DNA from: Bacillota bacterium
Lineage (GTDB): Bacteria; Bacillota; Syntrophomonadia; Syntrophomonadales; Syntrophomonadaceae
NCBI GenBank assembly: GCA_017861475.1
Contig: JAGFXV010000001.1
Coordinates: forward strand, 1-24,941
Length of the DNA: 24,941 bases
Direction of reading: 5' to 3'
Shown here piece by piece: positions 15,072 to 24,089 of this stretch. Position numbers and translations under genes: made by a program. Below the pieces are notes generated by a model that was not told where the DNA came from, did not search any database, and was given only the letters and a program-made list of their open reading frames with translations. The stretch's first letter is position 1. The number at the start of each line of letters is the position of its first letter.

Positions 15072-15093
15072 AGCCGTGGATAAATCCCCGGCT
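15072..15093. repeat. Right flanking hairpin of the composite repeat
   Basis: It reads AGCCGTGGAT-AA-ATCCCCGGCT, one base different from the hairpin at 14902-14923. The two copies bracket the composite palindrome. It lies 24 bases beyond the end of nuoN. Confidence 0.7.
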
Positions 15094-15116
15094 ACGATAT
15101 TTAATATACAAAAGTC

Positions 15117-16532
15117 TTACATAAATAGCTGTATGGCAGTCTGGGCCAGGTTCGACAAAGGAGCCGGGTAAACGCCCAGGAAAATCGTGCCCAGCAGGCA
15201 GATCCACATGGCGAACCGAGCTACGCCGCCTACTTCCATCTTTTCATTGGGTTTGGCTTCCTCTCCAATATACATCACCTTGGCCACCTGCAAATAATAG
15301 TACACCGAAATCATACTCATGATGAGGCCAATAAAGGCCAGCCATAAGTACCCGGATTGAACAGCGCCGGAGAAAAGGTAGAACTTGCCGGCAAATCCGG
15401 CCAGGGGTGGGATGCCGGCCAGCGACAGCATGCAAATCGTCATGACCGCTGCCAGCAGGGGGGAGCGGTTGCCAAGTCCGGCAAAAGATGATATATCCGT
15501 ACTGCCGGTATCTACTTCCACTGCCGTAGCCACGGCAAAAGCTCCGGTATTGGAAAACACATAAAGCATGGCATAAAACAGAACGCCTTTCAGACCATAG
15601 GCATTGGCGGCCACCAGACCAGCCAGGATATAACCGGCCTGGGCGATGCTGGAATAGGCCAGCAGCCGTTTGACATCTTTTTGCGTAAGGGCGATCAGAT
15701 TGCCAATAATGATCGTTAAAGCAGCCAGGACAGCCAGCATCAAGGTCCAATTAAACTGCGACAGGGGCAGGGCAATCATAAAAATCCTTACCAGGGCGGC
15801 AAATCCGGCTGCTTTGGAGCCAACCGCCAGATAGGTCGTTACCGGGATGGGTGCTCCCTGATAAATATCCGGTGCCCACATATGAAAAGGTACGGCTGAT
15901 ATTTTAAAGGCAAAACCGGCCAAAAGCATTACAATTCCAGCAATGAGAGCGGGCTGCGTATTGATTTTTGCGGCAATCTCACCGATCACGGTGGTGCCGC
16001 TCAAAGCATAAATCAGGCTGACCCCGAACAGCATGACCGCCGAGGAAACAGCGCCCAGAATGAGGTATTTGAGTCCTGCTTCAGCGGATCGTTCGTCATT
16101 CAGCAGATAAGCCGTTAGAATATAGAAACTGACCGTCATCAGTTCCAACCCCAGATAAACCGTGATCAAATCACCGGCACAGGCCATGATCATCATACCC
16201 AGGGTTGCAAAGATCATCAGCGCATAAAACTCACTCGATCTTTCCCGGAATCGTTCGATATACTTGCCGGTACTGAGCATGACCAGCAAAGCAGCAAGCA
16301 AAAAGAGGATTTTAAAGAAGCTGCCGTAGCTGTCCACCAGATAGATCCCGCCAAAAAATGATTGGTGCACATGAAACCTGAAGATTGTATAGATCAGCAC
16401 CAGTAACAATGCCAGTACGGACATTTTACCGACTATTTCCCTGCCCCTTTGCGGCAGCACAAGTCCGGAAACAAGCACCAGCAGTCCGATCACAGCGGTA
16501 AGGATTTCGGTTGCAAGCAAGCTGTAATCCAT
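15117..16532 (-). CDS. nuoN: NADH-quinone oxidoreductase-type subunit N
   Basis: This 471-residue antiporter-like proton-pumping subunit of complex I has about 14 membrane helices. Family marks are the pump glutamate E130 in YLGLELMTVSFYILTAYL, the lysine-bearing broken-helix region PFHMWAPDIYQGAPIPVTTYLAVGSKAAG, and a C-terminal GGVARFAMW..FLGVYP segment. It is the last gene of the operon. Its ATG overlaps the nuoM stop by one base (TAATG), and its ribosome binding site is a G7 run inside the last nuoM codons. It ends 24 bases before the right hairpin of the composite repeat. Confidence 0.95.
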   Translation of the reverse strand: MDYSLLATEILTAVIGLLVLVSGLVLPQRGREIVGKMSVLALLLVLIYTIFRFHVHQSFFGGIYLVDSYGSFFKILFLLAALLVMLSTGKYIERFRERSSEFYALMIFATLGMMIMACAGDLITVYLGLELMTVSFYILTAYLLNDERSAEAGLKYLILGAVSSAVMLFGVSLIYALSGTTVIGEIAAKINTQPALIAGIVMLLAGFAFKISAVPFHMWAPDIYQGAPIPVTTYLAVGSKAAGFAALVRIFMIALPLSQFNWTLMLAVLAALTIIIGNLIALTQKDVKRLLAYSSIAQAGYILAGLVAANAYGLKGVLFYAMLYVFSNTGAFAVATAVEVDTGSTDISSFAGLGNRSPLLAAVMTICMLSLAGIPPLAGFAGKFYLFSGAVQSGYLWLAFIGLIMSMISVYYYLQVAKVMYIGEEAKPNEKMEVGGVARFAMWICLLGTIFLGVYPAPLSNLAQTAIQLFM

Positions 16533-18040
16533 TAAAAAATCCCCCCCATCTGAATCGTACCGATCTGGGCCAGCAATCCGCTAACCCCGCTGGAAATGGG
16601 ATCCATTACCAGCGACGGGAAGATACCACCGACCAGGATGGCCGTTCCCAGAACGATCAAGGGAATCATTTCCGGCCCCTTAAGGTCCTGCAGATGATCC
16701 CACTGTTCCTTGCGCGGTCCGTAAAGAAGATCCGCCATGGTCCTGAGGATATAAACAGCGGTCAAAATGATCCCGGTAATGGCAATGATGGCGACCACCT
16801 TGAATACGCTGAAAGCACCGACAAAGATGGTGAACTCACCGATAAAGTTCACCGTTCCCGGCAGCCCCAGCGAAGCCAGACCAGCCAGCATGAAGCCGAC
16901 TGCCAGGCGGGGCATCTGGTGGGCCAGTCCACCGAAATCATTCACGTTGCGGGTATGACTCTTTTCATATAAATTGCCGATCATGGAGAAGAACAAGGCA
17001 GCCATCACCCCATGGGCGAACATCATCATGACCGCACCGTTGATGCTGATCACATTAAGTGCGGCAATACCGATCAACACATAGCCCATATGACTGACAC
17101 TGGAATAACCGACGATATATTTCAAATCCTTTTGGCTGAGACAAATAAAAGCGGCATACACTACGTTGCCAATGGCCAGTACGGCAATGATCGGGGCAAT
17201 AAATTTAGCGCCGGCCGGAAGGATAAACAAGCCGATACGGATCAACCCGTACCCTCCGATTTTTTTCAAAACCCCGGCATGGATCATACTGACGGCCGTC
17301 GGTGCCCCGGCATATCCATCCGGTGACCAGGCATGAAACGGAAACATCGACAAAAGCGTTCCAAAGCCAAAGGCCATCAGGGCATAGACAAAGATCTGGA
17401 AGCCCACCGGGAAGTCCACCCCGGCCAGTTTGGTGATATCCATGGTGGGGTAACCCAGCATCCCTTGCGCGGTTACGAATAAAGCAATCAAACCGACCAG
17501 CAGGAAAGCACTGCCGATTAATAAATAAATGGTCAGTTTCATGCCGGCATATTCCTTGGTAACTCTTTTGGTGGAGCCCCACATAATCACCAGCAAATAG
17601 ATGGGGATGACCACCACTTCATAAAACATAAAGAAAATGAAGAGGTCGGTGGCGACAAACGTTCCCATGACCCCGGTGATCAGGATCAACAGGAGAGTAA
17701 AGAATTCCTTGACCCGTTCCCGGATGTTCCAGGACGCGTAAACGGCTGAAAAACCTATCAGATTGGTCAGCAGCAGCAGGGGCATGCTGATCCCGTCCAC
17801 TCCCAGGGCATAGGAAACGCCCAGATCTTTGATCCAGGGAATGCTTTCGATAAACTGCATCCCCCCGGTGCTGCGGTCATAGGTAATGAACACCAGCAGT
17901 GACAAGGCCAGGCTGATAAAAGTGCTCAAGGCGGAGATATATTTGATGGCTTTTTCCTGGTCTTTGGGCAAGGCCATAATGATAATGGCACCAATAACCG
18001 GAATGAACAGGGTCAATGACAATATCGGCATATGATTCAT
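16532..18040 (-). CDS. nuoM: NADH-quinone oxidoreductase-type subunit M
   Basis: This 502-residue antiporter-like subunit has the key glutamate E141 in FFMFYEVVVIPIYLLVIMWG. It also has the PFHAWSPDGYAGAPTAVSMIHAGVLKKIGGYGLIRIG stretch that holds the broken helix and pump lysine, and SSVSHMGYVLIGIAAL. It forms one of the three proton channels of the membrane arm. AGGAGG lies ten bases before ATG 18040; a second ATG three codons in (MPILSL) is possible. The last five residues (QMGGI, F) are coded across a G7 run that also serves nuoN. It is 15 bases downstream of nuoL. Confidence 0.95.
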   Translation of the reverse strand: MNHMPILSLTLFIPVIGAIIIMALPKDQEKAIKYISALSTFISLALSLLVFITYDRSTGGMQFIESIPWIKDLGVSYALGVDGISMPLLLLTNLIGFSAVYASWNIRERVKEFFTLLLILITGVMGTFVATDLFIFFMFYEVVVIPIYLLVIMWGSTKRVTKEYAGMKLTIYLLIGSAFLLVGLIALFVTAQGMLGYPTMDITKLAGVDFPVGFQIFVYALMAFGFGTLLSMFPFHAWSPDGYAGAPTAVSMIHAGVLKKIGGYGLIRIGLFILPAGAKFIAPIIAVLAIGNVVYAAFICLSQKDLKYIVGYSSVSHMGYVLIGIAALNVISINGAVMMMFAHGVMAALFFSMIGNLYEKSHTRNVNDFGGLAHQMPRLAVGFMLAGLASLGLPGTVNFIGEFTIFVGAFSVFKVVAIIAITGIILTAVYILRTMADLLYGPRKEQWDHLQDLKGPEMIPLIVLGTAILVGGIFPSLVMDPISSGVSGLLAQIGTIQMGGIF

Positions 18041-18055
18041 TCTGCCTGCACCTCC

Positions 18056-19936
18056 TTACGCCAGGGCCGAGAATACGGCACATAATGCTGAAACCAGCAG
18101 TACCACGATCCCGGCAAACATATACAGGGCATAGCTCTGAACCTGCCCGTTTTCCGTATAGCGCAAGGCATACCCGGAACGACCTGTAACGGCAGCGATC
18201 GCATTGACCGCGCCGTTGATCACATACAGGTCGAACCATTCCAGGATTTTAGCCGAACCATCGATAAAGTGTTTAATCAGCCAGGCATAGCATTCATCAA
18301 TATAGTATTTGTGATAAAGCAGGTTATACAGCCCGCGGAAGCGTATTTTTAAGGCTGCATGATCGATCACCTGTTTCTGATAAACCAGATAGGCCAGATA
18401 AATTCCAGCCAGGGCAATGACGGCTGAAACCGCCATGACGGTCAGGTTGGCTTCATGATGCACCGCTCCGGCAAAGGTAACATAATGGGCAAAGGCATTG
18501 TTCATCAGCGGCGAGCCGACGAAACCGGCCAGTACGGAGATAACTGCCAGAATGATCAGCGGCACCGTCATCACTGCCGGTGATTCATGGGCATGTTCGC
18601 CGGCGGTATTTTTTCCGAAGAAAGCCACAAATATCAGTCTGAACATATAGAAAGCGGTCATAAATGCAACCAGCGTTCCTAAAATATATAGCCCTATATG
18701 GCCGCCGGCAAAAGCGCCCAGCAGAATCTCATCCTTGCTCCAGAATCCGGATAGAGGAGGGATACCGCTCAGCGCCAGCGCGCCGATGACAAAGGTCCAG
18801 GTGGTAACCGGCATTTTTTTGCTCAGGTTGCCCATTTTCCAGATATCCTGTTCATCATGCAGGGCATGGATCACCGAACCCGCCCCGAGGAAGAGCAGAC
18901 TCTTGAAGAAAGCGTGGGTCATCAAATGAAACATCCCGGCAGTCATCGCCCCGATACCCATGGCCATGACCATATAACCAAGCTGGGAAAGGGTCGAATA
19001 AGCCAGAATACGTTTTATGTCATTTTGTACCAGAGCGATACTGGCGGCAAACAGGGCGGTGAATCCGCCGATCGTCGCAATTAACGTCATGGTAGGTGCC
19101 GAGGTATTAAAGATAAACATGGCCCGGGCAATCAAATATACGCCGGCTGCCACCATGGTGGCAGCATGGATCAGGGCCGAAACCGGAGTAGGGCCTTCCA
19201 TGGCATCAGGCAGCCAGACATGTAGCGGGAACTGGGCCGATTTGCCCACTGGCCCAAAGAACAGCAGGATGGAGATCCCGATTAAAATTCCCGAATTGGC
19301 ATAAGCGGGAATCGCTGCGGCTAATTCGCTGAAGTTCAAAGTCCCGAAAATGACCTGTAGGAAAAGAATCCCCAGCAGGAAGCCAAAATCCCCCACCCGG
19401 TTGGTGATAAAGGCCTTCTTGGCAGCCTCTTTGGCCGAGTTGCGCCCAAACCAGAAGCCGATCAACAAATAAGAACAGAGCCCGACTAATTCCCAGAACA
19501 CGAAAATCTGTCCGAAATTATTGGCAACCACCAGGCCCAGCATGGAGCCGGCGAAAATGCTCTGGTAGGCGTAATAGCTTGCCAGGCCGGGGTCGCCGTG
19601 CATATAGCCCAGCGAATAGATCTGCACCAGCAAGGCCACCAGCGTGACCACCAACAGCATCACCGCTGTCAGCGGATCGATCAACAATCCCATATCCACC
19701 CTGAGACCGGGCATCGACAGCCAGCGGGTTGCCGTCTCATAGACCACTCCTTCAGCATTTCCGAATACAACCAGTGCCACCATTACAGATAAAACAAATG
19801 AGACTGCAATCATGGCAATGGACAACGCCGCCGAAAGTTTCGGCCAGCGATGCATAAACAGCCCGATCAGGGCAAAAGTCAAAAATGGCAGGAAGGGGAT
19901 CAGCCAGGCATTTTGCAAGATGTTTTGTAAAATCAT
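18056..19936 (-). CDS. nuoL: NADH-quinone oxidoreductase-type subunit L
   Basis: This 626-residue distal proton-pumping subunit of complex I is full length, including the C-terminal lateral helix region. It has E149 in FVFWELVGLCSYLLIGFW, K232 in GPVGKSAQFPLHVWLPDAMEGPTP with H239 and D244, and the SALIHAATMVAAGVYLIAR broken-helix segment. Near the C-terminus (about 510-560) the soluble NLLYHKYYIDECY motif typical of NuoL is present. A GGGGGGG run serves as the ribosome binding site, 13 bases after the end of nuoK. Confidence 0.96.
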   Translation of the reverse strand: MILQNILQNAWLIPFLPFLTFALIGLFMHRWPKLSAALSIAMIAVSFVLSVMVALVVFGNAEGVVYETATRWLSMPGLRVDMGLLIDPLTAVMLLVVTLVALLVQIYSLGYMHGDPGLASYYAYQSIFAGSMLGLVVANNFGQIFVFWELVGLCSYLLIGFWFGRNSAKEAAKKAFITNRVGDFGFLLGILFLQVIFGTLNFSELAAAIPAYANSGILIGISILLFFGPVGKSAQFPLHVWLPDAMEGPTPVSALIHAATMVAAGVYLIARAMFIFNTSAPTMTLIATIGGFTALFAASIALVQNDIKRILAYSTLSQLGYMVMAMGIGAMTAGMFHLMTHAFFKSLLFLGAGSVIHALHDEQDIWKMGNLSKKMPVTTWTFVIGALALSGIPPLSGFWSKDEILLGAFAGGHIGLYILGTLVAFMTAFYMFRLIFVAFFGKNTAGEHAHESPAVMTVPLIILAVISVLAGFVGSPLMNNAFAHYVTFAGAVHHEANLTVMAVSAVIALAGIYLAYLVYQKQVIDHAALKIRFRGLYNLLYHKYYIDECYAWLIKHFIDGSAKILEWFDLYVINGAVNAIAAVTGRSGYALRYTENGQVQSYALYMFAGIVVLLVSALCAVFSALA

Positions 19937-19949
19937 AATTTACCCCCCC

Positions 19950-20258
19950 TCACCACTTCAGTAGATTGAAATCATTCAGGTTGACTGATTTCTTGTGCCG
20001 ATAGATGGAAATAATCAGCGCCAGGCCGACCGCGACCTCCGCCGCTGCCACCACGATCACAAAAAGCGCAATCGTATGGCCCAGACCCGTTCCCGGCGTA
20101 ACGAATTTTTCTATGGCGACAAAATTTATATTGACTGCATTCAGCATCAATTCCACTGACATTAACACGGCAATCGCGTTGCGTTTGGACAATACGCCAA
20201 ACATACCAATGCCGAACAAGAGGGAAGCGAAAATCAAGTAATGGGCAAGCCCGATCAT
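19950..20258 (-). CDS. nuoK: NADH-quinone oxidoreductase-type subunit K
   Basis: This 102-residue, three-helix membrane subunit has both conserved buried acids of the proton path: E36 in LMSVELMLNAVNINFV and E74 in VVAAAEVAVGLAL. It overlaps nuoJ by four bases (ATGA), which points to translational coupling. Length and sequence are ordinary for the family. Confidence 0.95.
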   Translation of the reverse strand: MIGLAHYLIFASLLFGIGMFGVLSKRNAIAVLMSVELMLNAVNINFVAIEKFVTPGTGLGHTIALFVIVVAAAEVAVGLALIISIYRHKKSVNLNDFNLLKW

Positions 20259-20764
20259 TTATCTTCCACTCCCTTCGCCAGCAAGATCGCTCCAAACACA
20301 GCTACCAGCAGCAATATGGCTGCCACTTCAAAAGAAACCACATACGGTCCCAGCAACATCCCGGCCAGTTTTTCAACCCCCTGGTCCCCGACCTGGACCG
20401 CACTGAGCGGCCATTTCGTAAACCAGATGGCGCCAGCCAGCCCGGCTGCCAGCAGCACACTGACATAACCACCGGCCATGATGGTGGGTGTACTTTGATT
20501 AAACAAATTGGTTTGATCCGGCTCAACATCCATCACCAGCATGATGGCAAAAATAATTAAAACCGAAATGGCTCCGGCATAGACCATGATCTGTACCAGG
20601 CCGACAAATCCGGCATTCAGCTGAAAATATATCCCGGCCACACCCAGAAAGGTCAGCACCAGGAACAGGGCTGAGTGAATGATGTTCCTGGAAAGGACAA
20701 CCCCCAGTGCGGCCAGCAGCGTAATGCCGGCCAGGGCGATAAAAACGATATCATTCAGGCTCAC
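20255..20764 (-). CDS. nuoJ: NADH-quinone oxidoreductase-type subunit J
   Basis: This 169-residue membrane subunit has about five helices, with the conserved FLGVAGIYFQLNAGFVGLVQIMVYAGAISVLIIFAIMLV region, whose third helix includes the pi-bulge involved in coupling. The start codon is a GTG at 20764 that overlaps the nuoI stop (GTGA). It is coupled to nuoK at its 3' end. Confidence 0.94.
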   Translation of the reverse strand: MSLNDIVFIALAGITLLAALGVVLSRNIIHSALFLVLTFLGVAGIYFQLNAGFVGLVQIMVYAGAISVLIIFAIMLVMDVEPDQTNLFNQSTPTIMAGGYVSVLLAAGLAGAIWFTKWPLSAVQVGDQGVEKLAGMLLGPYVVSFEVAAILLLVAVFGAILLAKGVEDK

Positions 20765-21435
20765 GCTACCACATTTCCTTCCTTGGGGTGATCTTTTGCT
20801 GCCTTGTTGGCCAATGCACCCGCTACTTTTTTGGCTTTCTCTATATCTTCGACCATCATCACCGCTATTTTTTCCAGTTTATCCTGATCGGAAGCAAGAG
20901 CTGCCGCCAGAACTTTGCCCTTTTCCTCATCTTCCAGAAGTTTGCCCAGAATTTTGGGGGCATCCTTTTGCAGTGCACCGATCATTACGCTAATCCGTTT
21001 CTGATTCTTTTCTTCAGCTGCAACGATTTCTTCAGGCAAGTCTGTGACCAATTCCTGCGGGCGTTGATAAACTTTTTTGATATTTTCCCGATCATACGCG
21101 GCAAGTTCAAAGTTATGATCGAAGTGCAAACAATGCTTGGGACAATTTTCCACACAAAAATTACAGTACATGCAGTATTGAAAATCAATTGAATAAGACA
21201 TCAATTTTTTCTTGTTGGTTTTATCATCCCGGACTGATTCAAGGCTTAAAACGCCATTCGGACAAACCTTGGTACACATCTCGCAGGCAATACAATCCTG
21301 GAAGTCAAGCTGCAGATTCCCGCGAAAGCGCGCCGGCAGCACCGGCATCTGTTCCGGGTATTGCTGGGTAATTTCCCTTTCAAAAGTATGTTTCAGGGTA
21401 ATTCCCAATCCTTTTAACAAACCTGTTCCGTACAT
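20761..21435 (-). CDS. nuoI: NADH-quinone oxidoreductase-type subunit I (2[4Fe-4S]) with C-terminal extension
   Basis: At 224 residues it is longer than most NuoI. Two ferredoxin motifs, C48-x2-C51-x2-C54-x3-C58-P and C88-x2-C91-x2-C94-x3-C98-P, bind clusters N6a and N6b, which pass electrons to NuoB. After the ferredoxin core ends near residue 138 comes an unusual tail of about 85 residues. It is rich in Lys, Glu and Ala and probably helical (KILGKLLEDEEKGKVLAAAL, DKLEKIAVMMVEDIEKAKKV). With no nuoE, nuoF or nuoG in the operon, this subunit is a likely entry point for electrons from ferredoxin; the tail might help docking, which is speculation. The ribosome binding site (GGTGAT) is weak. It starts six bases after nuoH. 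Confidence 0.94.
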   Translation of the reverse strand: MYGTGLLKGLGITLKHTFEREITQQYPEQMPVLPARFRGNLQLDFQDCIACEMCTKVCPNGVLSLESVRDDKTNKKKLMSYSIDFQYCMYCNFCVENCPKHCLHFDHNFELAAYDRENIKKVYQRPQELVTDLPEEIVAAEEKNQKRISVMIGALQKDAPKILGKLLEDEEKGKVLAAALASDQDKLEKIAVMMVEDIEKAKKVAGALANKAAKDHPKEGNVVA

Positions 21436-21441
21436 CTAAAA

Positions 21442-22479
21442 TCACCATCCCATCCTCATTAAAACTTCTATGCCTGCGCCGGTGAGCAAAATATTGGCCA
21501 GACTCACCGGAATAAGAAACTTCCAACTGAAAGACATCAGATGATCCATCCGGATCCGGGGGAACGTCCACTTTATCAGGAAAAACACATTCAAAATAAG
21601 GTAGGTCTTAATGATGATCCACAGCCAGGAAGGCAGCCACGGTCCTTGCCAGCCGCCAAAAAATACGGTGGCCATCAGCGCCGACACAGCCACCAGATTG
21701 GTGTATTCCGCCAGGAAGAACAACGCCCAGCGCATGCCGGTATATTCCGTATAGGCACCGGAGGTCAGTTCCTGTTCCGCTTCCGGCATATCAAAAGGCC
21801 CACGGTTTAATTCCGCCGTCGCGGATATAAAATAGGTTATAAAGGCGATGGGCTGTAAAACCACGAACCAGATGTTGCTCTGGGCGGCCACAATATCAGA
21901 CATTCTGAGTGATCCTGTGATCATGACCACGCCTAAAAGGGAAAAGGCCAGGGGGATTTCATAGGAGATCATCTGCGCCACCGAACGCATTCCACCCAGA
22001 AGCGACCATTTGTTGTTTGAACCCCATCCCGCCATCAGCAGCGCAATGGTACTTAAAGAACCAATGGAAATGAAATAGAATAGACCTACATTCAGATCAA
22101 CAATTTCCATTCCGTCCCCCATGGGAATAACCACATACAACATGACTGAAATAATAATAAAAACCATGGGAGCGGTTTTGAAAATCATCCTGTCCGTTTG
22201 GGAAGGAACAATATCTTCCTTGGTCAGAAGCTTGATGGCGTCAGCAATAGTCTGAAACATGCCAAACGGACCCAGGCGATTCGGTCCCAGACGTTGTTGA
22301 ATGAAACCGGAGACCTTGCGCTCCAACCAGATCAAAACGGTAATATTGAGGATAACGATAATAATAACGGCAATCCACTGTACGACCAGCAGAATCAGAT
22401 CAGCCCAGCCCGGTGCCAATCCCAGACCTGTCAGCCATGCGACCAGGGCATGGGCAGTATTCACAAAGAAATGTTCCAT
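21442..22479 (-). CDS. nuoH: NADH-quinone oxidoreductase-type subunit H
   Basis: This 345-residue membrane subunit forms the quinone-entry chamber with NuoB and NuoD. Conserved blocks are ERKVSGFIQQRLGPNRLGPFG, the TIADAIKLLTKEDIVP segment and the acidic loop AELNRGPFDMPEAEQEL followed by GAYTEYTGMRWALFFLAEY. The open frame goes up to 22533 across the end of nuoD. I start at ATG 22479, which has AGGAG ten bases upstream and gives the normal MEHFF... start, leaving a 13-base gap to nuoD. Confidence 0.95.
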   Translation of the reverse strand: MEHFFVNTAHALVAWLTGLGLAPGWADLILLVVQWIAVIIIVILNITVLIWLERKVSGFIQQRLGPNRLGPFGMFQTIADAIKLLTKEDIVPSQTDRMIFKTAPMVFIIISVMLYVVIPMGDGMEIVDLNVGLFYFISIGSLSTIALLMAGWGSNNKWSLLGGMRSVAQMISYEIPLAFSLLGVVMITGSLRMSDIVAAQSNIWFVVLQPIAFITYFISATAELNRGPFDMPEAEQELTSGAYTEYTGMRWALFFLAEYTNLVAVSALMATVFFGGWQGPWLPSWLWIIIKTYLILNVFFLIKWTFPRIRMDHLMSFSWKFLIPVSLANILLTGAGIEVLMRMGW

Positions 22480-22492
22480 AAATATATCACTC

Positions 22493-23593
22493 CTATCGAT
22501 CTGCTTCGCCCAGAACCGGGTCCAGGGTGGCAATATTGGCGATAATATCCTGCAGCTTACCGCCCCGGGAAATCAGGGGCAAAACCATCAAATTGATGAA
22601 AGAAGGGGCCCGCACATGCAGGCGATAGGGTTTTTCTCCGCCGTCTGATACGATATAATATCCCAGTTCGCCCTTGGCTGATTCGATACGATGATACACT
22701 TCCAGACCTTTTTCCGGTTTCACAATCCGGGGGATCTTAGCCCGGATCTCACCTTCGGGCAGTTGATCCAGAGCCTGCGTGATAATCCGGCCGCTTTGTT
22801 CAATTTCCTGGAGACGGACCATGAAGCGGTCATAGTTGTCTCCTTTTTCACCCAGCGGCACATCGAATGCAAAACGATCATAAATACCGTACGGTTCAGC
22901 TTTGCGAAGATCATAATCCACGCCGCTGGCCCTTAAATTTGGCCCGGTGATCCCGTAATTGATGGCATCTTCGGCGGATAAAACGCCGATGTTTTTCAGC
23001 CTCGCCTGCAGGATCTCGTTGCCGCTCAGCAAATGGTTATATTCATCAAACATCTGCGGGATATTTTTAAGAAAGTTTCGGGCGGCAGGAATAAATTCCT
23101 CGGGAAGATCTTCGGCGAAGCCCCCAAAACGCATATAGGAAGCAATCATCCTTTGGCCGCTGGTCATCTCAAACAAATCCAGGATCTTTTCCCGGTCACG
23201 CATACAATAGGTGAAACCGGTGGTGGCCCCCAGATCGATCGCCAAACTGCCCACGAAAAGAATATGGGAAGCAATCCTTGAAAACTCACCCATAATGATA
23301 CGGATGTACTCGGCCCGTTCCGGCACATGAATGTCCAGCATCTTTTCCACCGTCTGCACGTAACCCATGGTCGGCAGATGGCTGGCCAGATAATCAAGAC
23401 GGGAAGCATAGGGAATGAATTGGGTATAGGTCCGGCTTTCGGCAATCTTTTCCACCGCCCGGTGCACATAGCCCACATGCACGATCGCATCCACGATCGT
23501 TTCTCCGTCCATCACCGCTTCCACATGCAGTCCGCCGTGGGTACTGGGATGGATCGGGCCGATATTGATGTTGTATTGATCAGTTTGTAACAT
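22493..23593 (-). CDS. nuoD: NADH-quinone oxidoreductase-type subunit D (49 kDa)
   Basis: This 366-residue subunit is of the NiFe-hydrogenase-large-subunit lineage. It has the quinone-site HPSTHGGLH loop (15-23), the YTQFIPYASRLDYLASH segment, and the closing ATLDPVLGEADR that stands in place of the CxxC nickel ligands of hydrogenases. That identifies a complex I subunit, not an energy-converting hydrogenase. It overlaps nuoC by 14 bases and is a separate gene, unlike the fused nuoCD of enterobacteria. Confidence 0.95.
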   Translation of the reverse strand: MLQTDQYNINIGPIHPSTHGGLHVEAVMDGETIVDAIVHVGYVHRAVEKIAESRTYTQFIPYASRLDYLASHLPTMGYVQTVEKMLDIHVPERAEYIRIIMGEFSRIASHILFVGSLAIDLGATTGFTYCMRDREKILDLFEMTSGQRMIASYMRFGGFAEDLPEEFIPAARNFLKNIPQMFDEYNHLLSGNEILQARLKNIGVLSAEDAINYGITGPNLRASGVDYDLRKAEPYGIYDRFAFDVPLGEKGDNYDRFMVRLQEIEQSGRIITQALDQLPEGEIRAKIPRIVKPEKGLEVYHRIESAKGELGYYIVSDGGEKPYRLHVRAPSFINLMVLPLISRGGKLQDIIANIATLDPVLGEADR

Positions 23594-24053
23594 TTTCCCG
23601 TCCCCTCATCGTAAAATCCTTGCGCAGCGGATGGCCCACATAATCATCCGGCATAAGTATGCGAACCAGATTGGGATGATTTTTAAAAGTGATGCCCATC
23701 AGATCATATACTTCCCGTTCCTGCCAATCGGCGGTGGGCCATACCGGAAATACCGAATCAATTTCCGGTTTATTGGCGGGTACCCGTGTCTTTATCACAA
23801 TCTTGCGGTTGGCTGGAATAGAGTATAGATGATAGACGATTTCAAAGCTTCCATGGCTGTCGATGTAGTCGACCGCGGTCAGGTCAGCCAGATGATTGAA
23901 GCCGTATTTATCCCGCAATATTCTGGACAACGCCAGCAAATCTCCGGGATTTGTATGCAAAAATGTAAAAAACCTGTCCTGGTAAATCACCAGCTTTTCT
24001 CCCATCTGTTGCTGCAGCTCCTGCAGCATGTCTTGCGGGTCGTATTCACTCAT
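23580..24053 (-). CDS. nuoC: NADH-quinone oxidoreductase-type subunit C (30 kDa)
   Basis: This 157-residue subunit has the signature WQEREVYDLMGITFKNHPNLVRILMPDDYVGHPLRKDF (about 114-150), which packs NuoC against NuoD. The frame also allows an ATG at 24062, but AAGGAG directly abuts that codon. The ATG at 24053 (MSEYDPQDML) has nine bases of spacing and is preferred. It lies 36 bases after nuoB. Confidence 0.93.
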   Translation of the reverse strand: MSEYDPQDMLQELQQQMGEKLVIYQDRFFTFLHTNPGDLLALSRILRDKYGFNHLADLTAVDYIDSHGSFEIVYHLYSIPANRKIVIKTRVPANKPEIDSVFPVWPTADWQEREVYDLMGITFKNHPNLVRILMPDDYVGHPLRKDFTMRGRENVTN

Positions 24054-24089
24054 AACGTTCATCTCCTTGTACTGGGATAGACGATTCTA

